A DNA stretch of 6,067 nucleotides, taken from the NCBI GenBank assembly GCA_007124415.1, contig SLFE01000182.1:1-6067 (forward strand), given 5' to 3'. The notes under the pieces were generated by a model. That model saw only the letters and a list, made by a program, of their open reading frames with translations, was not told the origin of the DNA and searched no databases. Position 1 is the stretch's first letter. Each line of letters begins with the position of its first letter. Source of the DNA: Waddliaceae bacterium (GTDB lineage Bacteria; Chlamydiota; Chlamydiia; Chlamydiales; SLFE01). The position numbers were made by a program, and so were the translations under genes. Positions 1-5,366 of this stretch are shown here, piece by piece.

Positions 1-860
1 TGGAACAAAAGATGATGGGCGAACTCCCTCCAGCCGATCTCGCTCAAATAACATTTGACCCCCTCCTCCTTTCCGGAATGTCTTTTATGTGTCTCTTCCC
101 AAATAATTCTGGGAGAAATCTCCCCAAAATGAATGTGGGGCGACATCCTCGATACTCCTTCCTTTCCCGGAAAGTCCCTCTCTTTTTTATAATCGAGTAC
201 CTTATCGTTCAAAAAGGCGAGGAGCCTGCTTTTCGCCGCCTTTTCTCCAGCCTGCCATTTGTTAAAGATTTTTTTATCCCACTCCTCTTCGGGAAGCAGT
301 CCCAGATCTTTTAACTGGAGGCTTGAGCATTCAGGAGCCCTCTTGCCGGCCTTCGTCACTTTCGGAAGAGGGGCTGGCGGCCTTCCCTTCTTAAGGCACG
401 CCTTCCAAAAAGGTGTAAACACTTTGTAGGGCTTACCCTCTTGATTTTTGATGTCCCACGGCTCAAAAAGAACATTGCCAGGAAAACTCTCCACCTCGAC
501 GCCTTCTTTCTTCAACCCGGCCTTAACCCTTGTGTCGCACGCAATTCCCAAGGGCTCATACCGACGGTTCCAGAAAACCGCGCCGGCTCCCGTTTCATCG
601 ACAACTTCTTTGAGAACATCAAGGGGAGGCCCCGACTTCAAAACAAGGCGCAGGCCTATGCTGCTGCAATCTTGCTGGAACGACTCGAGAGAGCGGTGCA
701 GCCACGAAAGGCCCGCCGCCCCCGGCGCCCAATTCCCCTCCTCTTCGGGACTCCAAATAAAAACCGCGATGACAGGAGCGCCCCTGTCGACAGCCGCCCT
801 TAAAGCCGGATTATCGGCCAGGCGAAGATCATTGCGAAGCCAGACAATAGAGGGTTGCAT
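1..860 (-). CDS. phrB: Deoxyribodipyrimidine photolyase, class I, partial (C-terminal part beyond left edge)
   Basis: Repairs UV-induced cyclobutane pyrimidine dimers with blue light, using FAD and an antenna cofactor. The frame is open from ATG at 860 to the left edge, giving 286 residues of a usual 450-480; the rest of the FAD domain lies outside. The N-terminal antenna domain opens with IVWLRNDLRLADNPAL (residues 5-20) and has FWNRRYEP at 96-103. The FAD-binding domain shows YKKERDFPGKEGVSRMSPH (224-242), then HFGEISPR (244-251) and EIGWREFAHH (274-283). E274 and W277 of the last motif fall where I recall the dimer-contacting E274 and W277 of E. coli PhrB. Residue 235 is Val where GTSRLSP-type motifs have Thr. 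The start is forced, since the frame meets TAG at 882-884 upstream with no other start. No Shine-Dalgarno is seen: a run of nine A and one G precedes the ATG. It is transcribed divergently from gatC. A cryptochrome is the main alternative. The antenna cofactor cannot be told. Confidence 0.93.
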   Translation of the reverse strand, partial: MQPSIVWLRNDLRLADNPALRAAVDRGAPVIAVFIWSPEEEGNWAPGAAGLSWLHRSLESFQQDCSSIGLRLVLKSGPPLDVLKEVVDETGAGAVFWNRRYEPLGIACDTRVKAGLKKEGVEVESFPGNVLFEPWDIKNQEGKPYKVFTPFWKACLKKGRPPAPLPKVTKAGKRAPECSSLQLKDLGLLPEEEWDKKIFNKWQAGEKAAKSRLLAFLNDKVLDYKKERDFPGKEGVSRMSPHIHFGEISPRIIWEETHKRHSGKEEGVKCYLSEIGWREFAHHLLF

Positions 861-883
861 CTTTTTTTTTCGTGACGTATACT
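855..883 (+). promoter_or_regulatory. Candidate sigma-70-type promoter for the gatCAB operon
   Basis: A -10-like TATACT at 878-883 (5 of 6 to TATAAT) lies 17 bp after TTGCAT at 855-860 (3 of 6 to TTGACA). Transcription would start near 890, leaving a short leader that contains the AAGGA site before gatC. The -35 box covers the first codon of the divergent photolyase gene, so the two genes probably share and compete for this 53-bp gap. The -35 match is weak and no start site is known, so this is inference from sequence alone. Confidence 0.4.
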
Positions 884-895
884 ATTTATTATTTA

Positions 896-900
896 AAGGA
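896..900 (+). promoter_or_regulatory. Ribosome binding site deciding the gatC start
   Basis: AAGGA ends 13 bases before ATG 914, a rather long spacing. The reading frame is also open upstream from GTG 872, but that start would place the promoter and this site inside the coding region and add 14 residues absent from usual GatC N-termini. ATG 914 is therefore preferred. Confidence 0.5.
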
Positions 901-913
901 ACTTATAGCAGTT

Positions 914-1216
914 ATGGCCAATATAGATCGAGACCTGATTAAAAAATTATCCGAGCTCTGCCGGATCGGCTGCACCGAAGAAGAAATCGACGCGCTTCTG
1001 ACCGACATGAAAAAAATTGTCGGACACGTCGAACAGCTTAGCGAAGTCGATACCGCCAATTCCGCTCCTTGCAATTCCGTTATCAAGGACATGAGCAATG
1101 TGACCCGGGAAGACGGGCCGAGCGAGAGGATGCCCAGGGAAACCTTTTTATCCAACGCTCCCGAGCAAGTGAGCGGCATGATCCGCGTTCCCCCCGTAAT
1201 CAAAAAGAGAGAGTGA
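914..1216 (+). CDS. gatC: Asp/Glu-tRNA amidotransferase subunit C (GatC)
   Basis: Small subunit of the GatCAB amidotransferase, which converts Glu-tRNA(Gln) and/or Asp-tRNA(Asn) to the amidated forms in the cytoplasm. GatC wraps around and stabilises GatA at its contact with GatB. At 100 residues it has the usual family length. Family hallmarks in order are LIKKLSELCRIGCTEEEID (residues 8-26), a helix with HVEQLSEVDT (38-47), the central REDGPSER (65-72) and the C-terminal FLSNAPEQVSGMIRVPPVI (78-96). The ATG at 914 follows AAGGA by 13 bases. A longer form from GTG 872 is possible but unlikely, because it would cover the likely promoter. It is the first gene of the operon, and its TGA stop is 7 bp before gatA. 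Confidence 0.93.
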   Translation: MANIDRDLIKKLSELCRIGCTEEEIDALLTDMKKIVGHVEQLSEVDTANSAPCNSVIKDMSNVTREDGPSERMPRETFLSNAPEQVSGMIRVPPVIKKRE

Positions 1217-1223
1217 CACCCAT

Positions 1224-2687
1224 ATGCTTCACACATTAACAGCGCGCGAAATTCGGGATAAATTCACCTCCGGCGAAACGACCGCCTCGGAAATCGCCGC
1301 CTATTTTCTCGACCGCATCGAAAAACACAATGACGAGCTCGGAGCTTTCATCACTATTTTGCGTGAGCGGGCTTTGGAAAAAGCAAAAATCCTCGACGAG
1401 AAAAAAGCTGGCGGCGAAAAACTCGGCATCCTCGCCGGCGTCCCGATTGCCCTCAAAGACAACATCCATGTCAAAGGGGTCAAATCGACTTGCGCCTCAA
1501 ATTTCCTCTCGAATTTTACCGCCCCCTTCGGCGCGACCGCCGCCGAGCTTCTGGAAGCCGAAGACGCCATCATCATCGGTAAAACCAATATGGACGAGTT
1601 CGCGATGGGGTCGTCGAATGAAAACTCCGCTTTCTTCCCCGTCAAAAACCCCTGGAACCTCAAAAGCTCCCCCGGAGGATCTTCGGGAGGATCGGCAGCA
1701 GCCGTCGCCGCCAGGCTCGTGCCCCTCGCGCTCGGCTCCGATACCGGCGGATCGATCCGCCAGCCCGCCTCACTCTGCGGCGTGGTCGGCTATAAGCCAA
1801 CTTACGGCCGGGTGTCGCGATACGGCCTTGTCGCCTTCGGCTCCTCGCTCGACCAGATCGGCCCCCTTGCGACCAATACTGAAGACGCAGCCCTCGTCAT
1901 GGAAGCGATCGGCAAACACTGCCCGCGCGATTCGACAAGCCTCCCTATCGATCCCGAACCCTACCTCGAGAAAACGACCCGATCATCGAACCTTCAGGGA
2001 ATGAAAATCGGCATACCGTGGAGCTTCCTCGAAGAGCTGGCCGACAAGCCCAGGGAAATTTTCGGGCAGGCAACCGAAGAGCTGAAAAACTTAGGCGCCG
2101 AAATCGTCGATGTGGATTTAAATCTCCTCAAATACTCGATCGCCGTCTACTACATCCTGGCCACCGCCGAAGCCTCCACCAACCTGGCCCGCTTCGACGG
2201 TGTGAAATACGGCGTCAGATCGGAAAAAGCGAAAACCCTAGATGAAGTTTACGACATTTCCAAAGACGAAGGGTACGGCCCCGAAGTCAAACGGCGCATC
2301 ATGCTCGGCACTTTTGTCTTGTCCTCGGGATACCAGGACGCCTATTACAAACAGGCGCAGAAAGTGCGGACGCTGATCATCGAGCAGTTTGAAGAGGCGT
2401 TCAAAAAGTGCGACGTTATCGCCCTGCCCGTTTCGCCGTCGGGAGCCATCGAAATCGGCGCGATCAAAGACCCTCTGCAGATGTATCTGGAAGATATTTA
2501 CACAATCGCGGCCAATCTGGCCGGAGTCCCGGCTATCAGCATCCCTTGCGGGTTTGTCGAAAAAAATATTCCTTACGGCCTCCAGATTATCGGCCCGCAA
2601 AAAGAGGACGTCCGCGTATTTCAAACGGCCCGTGCGTTCGAACAAAAAACCGATTTCCACAAAGCACAGCCGGAATTTGCCAAATAG
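1224..2687 (+). CDS. gatA: Asp/Glu-tRNA amidotransferase subunit A (GatA), glutaminase
   Basis: Glutaminase subunit of GatCAB. It hydrolyses glutamine (or asparagine) and channels the ammonia to GatB. At 487 residues it is full length for this amidase-signature enzyme. The Ser-cisSer-Lys triad is visible: K78 in VPIALKDN, S153 in the glycine-serine loop GGSSGGSAAA (151-160), and the nucleophile S177 in GSDTGGSIRQPA (171-182). All three sit one residue before K79, S154 and S178 of Staphylococcus aureus GatA as I recall that numbering. The region after the nucleophile, CGVVGYKPTYGRVSRYGLVAF, and the later EGYGPEVKRRIMLG are also typical. ATG 1224 lies 7 bp after gatC and is preceded by a purine-rich AGAGAGAG stretch that overlaps the gatC end, so translational coupling is likely. 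Nothing is missing or interrupted. Confidence 0.97.
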   Translation: MLHTLTAREIRDKFTSGETTASEIAAYFLDRIEKHNDELGAFITILRERALEKAKILDEKKAGGEKLGILAGVPIALKDNIHVKGVKSTCASNFLSNFTAPFGATAAELLEAEDAIIIGKTNMDEFAMGSSNENSAFFPVKNPWNLKSSPGGSSGGSAAAVAARLVPLALGSDTGGSIRQPASLCGVVGYKPTYGRVSRYGLVAFGSSLDQIGPLATNTEDAALVMEAIGKHCPRDSTSLPIDPEPYLEKTTRSSNLQGMKIGIPWSFLEELADKPREIFGQATEELKNLGAEIVDVDLNLLKYSIAVYYILATAEASTNLARFDGVKYGVRSEKAKTLDEVYDISKDEGYGPEVKRRIMLGTFVLSSGYQDAYYKQAQKVRTLIIEQFEEAFKKCDVIALPVSPSGAIEIGAIKDPLQMYLEDIYTIAANLAGVPAISIPCGFVEKNIPYGLQIIGPQKEDVRVFQTARAFEQKTDFHKAQPEFAK

Positions 2688-2701
2688 GAGAGAGTAACCG
2701 C

Positions 2702-4189
2702 ATGCCAAAACAAGACTGGGAAGTGATCATCGGCCTGGAAATCCACTCAGAGCTGAACACCAAGACAAAATTGTTCAGCGCGGCCCCCAACCGATTCGGC
2801 GACGAGCCCAACACCAACATCACCGAAGTCTGCACAGGCATGCCCGGCGCCCTCCCCGTTCTGAACAAGGAGGCCGTCCGCAAAGCGGTCCAGTTCGGCT
2901 GCGCCATCAACGGAGAGATCGCCCATTTCAGCAAGTTTGACAGGAAATCCTACTTCTATCCCGACAGCCCCCGCAACTTTCAGATCACTCAATTCGACGA
3001 GCCGATCATCTGGGGCGGAGAAGTCATTTGCGAGGTCGAAGGCGAGGAAAAAGCGTTCGCCGTCAACCGCGTCCACCTCGAAGACGACGCCGGCAAACTC
3101 ATACATTTCGGCAGCTTCGCCGGCGTCGACTACAACAGGGCCGGCGTTCCCCTGATCGAAATCGTTTCCGAGCCGTGCATCCACAGCGCCAAAGAGGCCG
3201 CCGCCTATGCCATGGGAGTGAAAGCCATACTTCAGTATCTCGACGCCTCCGACTGCAACATGGAAGAAGGGTCGCTCCGTTTCGACGTCAACGTCTCCGT
3301 CCGCCCCAAAGGCGAGGAGGGCTTCCGCAACAAAATTGAAATCAAGAATATGAACTCGTTTACCTTTATGGAAATGGCGATCGAGTCGGAAATCAAAAGG
3401 CAGATCCTCGCCTATGAAAACGACCCAGACAAAGACCCCGCCGAAGTCATCACCCAATCGACCTACCGCTGGGATCCCGACACCAAGCAAACCGTCCTCA
3501 TGCGCCGAAAAGAGTACTCCGAAGACTACCGCTACTTCCCCGAGCCCGACCTCCCCCCTATCATCCTGGTCGAAAAGGACATCGAAAAGATCCGCTCCGA
3601 ACTTCCCGAGCTTCCTCTGCAAAGAGAGAGGCGCTACATCAGGGAGCTCAACCTCAGCCCCGACCTCTCCTTCATACTGACAAGCGATAAGCTCTTGGCC
3701 GACTACTTTGAAGTCTGTCTTGAGACCTGTCCGAACGCTCGAAGCCTCTCCAACTGGCTCATCGTCGAGTTTGCCGGAAGGCTCAAAGAGTCGGGAAAAT
3801 CCCTTATCGACACCGGCATTCCCGCCGCGGACATCGCAACCCTTGTCAATCTCATCGACAAAGGAGCCATTACCGGTAAAATCGCCAAAAAAGTGGCCGA
3901 CGACATGCTCGAGCACCCCGAAAAAGGACCGGAGCAGATCATCAAAGAGAATCCCGACTACCAGCCCTTGAGCGACCGTAAAGAGATTGAATCCCTCGTC
4001 GACCAGGTGCTTTCCGAGAACATGCAATCGGCCGACGACTACAGAAGCGGCAAAGAGCGGGCCTTCAAGTTCCTCATGGGCCAGGTCATGAAGCTTTCCC
4101 GGGGCAAGGCCGATCCCAAAGCGGTCAGCGACCTCCTTAAGCAAAAACTTCAGAGCCACTTGCAAAATTCTAGCGAAATCGATTTTTGA
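2702..4189 (+). CDS. gatB: Asp/Glu-tRNA amidotransferase subunit B (GatB), kinase/transamidase
   Basis: GatB activates the side-chain carboxyl of Glu-tRNA(Gln) or Asp-tRNA(Asn) with ATP and transfers the ammonia supplied by GatA. It has 495 residues, against about 475-490 for relatives. The N-terminus WEVIIGLEIHSELNTKTKLF (6-25) is typical, as are CTGMPGALPVLN (44-55), the active-site HLEDDAGK (125-132) and the family signature VDYNRAGVPLIEI (142-154). MEEGSLRFDVNVS (187-199) and EIKNMNSF (213-220) follow. The C-terminal helical and YqeY-like tail, which binds the tRNA elbow, starts near NWLIVEFAGRL (351-361) and includes AITGKIAKKV (389-398) and GKADPKAVSDLL (468-479). The frame is also open far upstream inside gatA, but ATG 2702 has AGGAG at 2686-2690 (11 bases away) and matches the family start. 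Whether the complex serves Gln, Asn or both depends on which synthetases the genome encodes. Confidence 0.97.
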   Translation: MPKQDWEVIIGLEIHSELNTKTKLFSAAPNRFGDEPNTNITEVCTGMPGALPVLNKEAVRKAVQFGCAINGEIAHFSKFDRKSYFYPDSPRNFQITQFDEPIIWGGEVICEVEGEEKAFAVNRVHLEDDAGKLIHFGSFAGVDYNRAGVPLIEIVSEPCIHSAKEAAAYAMGVKAILQYLDASDCNMEEGSLRFDVNVSVRPKGEEGFRNKIEIKNMNSFTFMEMAIESEIKRQILAYENDPDKDPAEVITQSTYRWDPDTKQTVLMRRKEYSEDYRYFPEPDLPPIILVEKDIEKIRSELPELPLQRERRYIRELNLSPDLSFILTSDKLLADYFEVCLETCPNARSLSNWLIVEFAGRLKESGKSLIDTGIPAADIATLVNLIDKGAITGKIAKKVADDMLEHPEKGPEQIIKENPDYQPLSDRKEIESLVDQVLSENMQSADDYRSGKERAFKFLMGQVMKLSRGKADPKAVSDLLKQKLQSHLQNSSEIDF

Positions 4190-4210
4190 GCTATTTTGCC
4201 GAAATTTGCG

Positions 4211-4259
4211 ATGTATCACAAATTCACATACTCTTAAGAGTAGGGGATTTGTGACACAT
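4211..4259. repeat. 49-nt nested inverted repeat (hairpin) after gatB
   Basis: The outer arms 4211-4225 and 4245-4259 (ATGTATCACAAATTC and GGATTTGTGACACAT) pair over 15 positions, with one mismatch (A4215/C4255) and one G-T wobble. Inside them is a perfect 14-base palindrome, TACTCTTAAGAGTA (4229-4242), which can fold as 5 bp with a TTAA loop. The two stems are separated by a small 3/2-nt internal loop. It begins 22 bp after the gatB stop. No T run follows on either strand, so it is not a textbook intrinsic terminator. It could be an mRNA-stabilising or factor-assisted termination hairpin, a protein-binding site, or a remnant of a small inverted-repeat element. Confidence 0.7.
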
Positions 4260-4274
4260 GGTAAAGATCGGTGA

Positions 4275-4317
4275 AAGAGCCAAAAAGCTTTCTGCTGGAA
4301 TTTTGCAAGTGGCTCTT
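4275..4317. repeat. 8-bp inverted repeat, weak stem-loop
   Basis: AAGAGCCA at 4275-4282 is perfectly complementary to TGGCTCTT at 4310-4317, with a 27-nt loop between them. The downstream sequence CAATAACTC lacks a T run, so intrinsic termination on the + strand is unlikely. Together with the hairpin just upstream, it makes this region unusually structured. An 8-bp stem with a long loop can also arise by chance. Confidence 0.35.
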
Positions 4318-4398
4318 CAATAACTCATTTGCATCGATTCGATAGCCAAGAAATGTCTTGATCTGTAGAATTCTAATTTTATTTTACAGGGAGACATT

Positions 4399-4854
4399 AT
4401 GAATTCGCTATACAATTACTGGTATCCTCAACAACAGCCGTACAACAACCTCGACGGGATGAATCAAAAACTCGATGAATTAAGAAATTTTTATGACTCC
4501 CATGAAATCAACGATAGAATCATTCAACATGCGGACAAGATTATCGGCGGCGCTTTTCTCGTCACACAGGTAGCGAGCCGTTTCTGGACATCCCTGGGCG
4601 GCTCTGTCGCCGGATTTTTCTTAGGAATAGCCGTTGACCGCTACAGCGCAGAGTTCCCGCCGCAAGTTGCTGAAATCGCTGAAAGAATCCAAGAGATCTG
4701 GGCCAACCAAGGCATCCGCATCTCAACCTATGCTATAGGATTTATTTTATTATACTGCTCGCCGGATACTACGTCTTTTTTGACATCATTATGCGTAGGC
4801 GCTTACTCATTTTCATTAATAACAAATAAACTACCCCAAAAAAAAGAATTCTGA
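4399..4854 (+). CDS. Hypothetical small membrane protein with two hydrophobic lobes (151 aa)
   Basis: I do not recognise this protein. The N-terminus (1-47) is polar and rich in Tyr, Gln and Asn (YNYWYPQQQPYNN at 5-17), followed by a likely amphipathic helix around MNQKLDELRNFYDSHEINDR (21-40). A first hydrophobic stretch runs about 48-79, with Arg61 inside and AGFFLG at 71-76. A charged segment, DRYSAEFPPQVAEIAERIQEI (80-100), separates it from a second hydrophobic stretch at 108-141, and the tail is basic (NKLPQKKEF). No cleavable signal peptide is apparent. ATG 4399 has a strong AGGGAG site 5 bases upstream. The next gene, 38 bp downstream, has the same layout, so the pair is probably co-transcribed and perhaps paralogous. 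If the host is chlamydial, the position after gatB and the bilobed hydrophobicity would suit an inclusion-membrane (Inc-type) protein; this is inference only. Line 4441-4500 has only 21 of 60 G+C. Confidence 0.75.
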   Translation: MNSLYNYWYPQQQPYNNLDGMNQKLDELRNFYDSHEINDRIIQHADKIIGGAFLVTQVASRFWTSLGGSVAGFFLGIAVDRYSAEFPPQVAEIAERIQEIWANQGIRISTYAIGFILLYCSPDTTSFLTSLCVGAYSFSLITNKLPQKKEF

Positions 4855-4892
4855 TAATATGTTAATCTTTAAGTAAAAATTAGGAGATAATA

Positions 4893-5366
4893 ATGAATCA
4901 ATTGATAGGAGCGGTACGCTCGACCGTAAAAAGTCTGGATCACCACTTAACTCCCAGATTTCATGACTATAACGATAATCTCAACAAAACAACACAAGAT
5001 AAAATCGTAGACGTGGCCGCCTGCACGTTTGTCCTATTAGCAGGAGTTGTTTCCTTCCTTGCCTTTCCGCAATTAACCCTTGCCGGCTTCGCTTTAGGAC
5101 ACGTTTTCCGTCACACGATCCGCAGGGAAATAGCGGGGCTCTGCAACACCTTTTTAAAAGTCAATCTTGTTGCAAAAGCCATTCTTGGCGTAGCGGCCTT
5201 CGCATCCTGGCCCTATCTCTATCTTGCAGTGCCTCCTTTGGTCGGATGCTATATAAGCTGGCAGGCAAATGACAGATCGGCAAATGACAATTCATTTTTT
5301 TCGCCGCCGAACGCACGCGCTAATTTCGCGGGTGAAACTTCAGAAAGGCGGCCGCAAGCCGTTTAG
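4893..5366 (+). CDS. Hypothetical small membrane protein with two hydrophobic lobes (157 aa)
   Basis: Unrecognised. A polar, His/Asn-rich N-terminus (1-38, including HHLTPRFHDYNDNL at 17-30) precedes a hydrophobic stretch at about 39-71 with AGFALG at 64-69. A basic linker (FRHTIRREI, 72-80) leads to a second hydrophobic stretch at about 90-123 that ends in VGCYISW. The tail (124-157) is polar and low in complexity; it begins with a near-perfect 15-bp tandem duplication read as ANDRS-ANDNS. The last 47 bp overlap the 3' end of the opposing recombinase gene. ATG 4893 follows AGGAG by 6 bases, a strong site 38 bp after the preceding gene, so an operon with it is likely. Shared features with that gene (DKI-I/V before lobe 1, AGF-x-LG within it, VG-x-Y at the end of lobe 2) suggest distant paralogy, seen by eye only. 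An Inc-type or other secreted or inner-membrane role is possible but unsupported by any specific motif. Confidence 0.75.
   Translation: MNQLIGAVRSTVKSLDHHLTPRFHDYNDNLNKTTQDKIVDVAACTFVLLAGVVSFLAFPQLTLAGFALGHVFRHTIRREIAGLCNTFLKVNLVAKAILGVAAFASWPYLYLAVPPLVGCYISWQANDRSANDNSFFSPPNARANFAGETSERRPQAV
5264..5293 (+). repeat. 15-bp tandem duplication within the 157-aa gene
   Basis: Two adjacent copies, GGCAAATGACAGATC (5264-5278) and GGCAAATGACAATTC (5279-5293), are identical at 13 of 15 positions. Because 15 is a multiple of three, the duplication is in frame and gives ANDRS-ANDNS at residues 125-134. It sits directly before the segment that overlaps the recombinase gene. Confidence 0.8.

Larger units (their letters stand above)
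4190..4398. other. 209-bp intergenic region between gatB and the small membrane-protein genes
   Basis: AT-richer than gatB. It holds two inverted repeats, annotated separately, and a 21-codon open frame (4258-4323) reported as a finding. I see no canonical terminator, because neither inverted repeat is followed by a T run, and no convincing -35/-10 pair. A lone TAGAAT at 4366-4371 (5 of 6 to TATAAT) sits at a sensible distance before the next gene but has no matching -35. The region could separate two transcripts or allow read-through from gatB; the sequence does not settle it. Confidence 0.6.

Noticed and set aside
12..942. Several + strand open frames of 100-164 codons in the first 940 bases.
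   Set aside because: They overlap the photolyase frame on the - strand, which matches its family motif by motif. The + strand peptides are low in recognisable structure.
2747..4219. A 490-codon open frame antisense to gatB, plus several shorter antisense or shifted frames across gatA and gatB.
   Set aside because: They lie wholly or almost wholly over well-matched gat genes, show no family motifs and are rich in residues expected from reading biased codons in the wrong frame. GatB is unmistakable on the + strand.
4211..4317. The two inverted repeats considered as intrinsic terminators of gatCAB.
   Set aside because: Neither stem is followed by a T run on the + strand, and the second has a 27-nt loop. 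They are kept as inverted repeats only.
4358..4385. TTGATC and TATTTT, 16 bp apart, as a promoter for the small membrane-protein genes.
   Set aside because: The start of transcription would fall within or after the AGGGAG ribosome site, leaving no usable leader.
4857..4867. ATATGTTAATC resembles the XerD half of a dif site (8 of 11 to the E. coli arm).
   Set aside because: No matching XerC arm is found at the right spacing, and AT-rich intergenic DNA gives such matches easily. Nearness to xerD is not evidence, since dif need not be near xerD.
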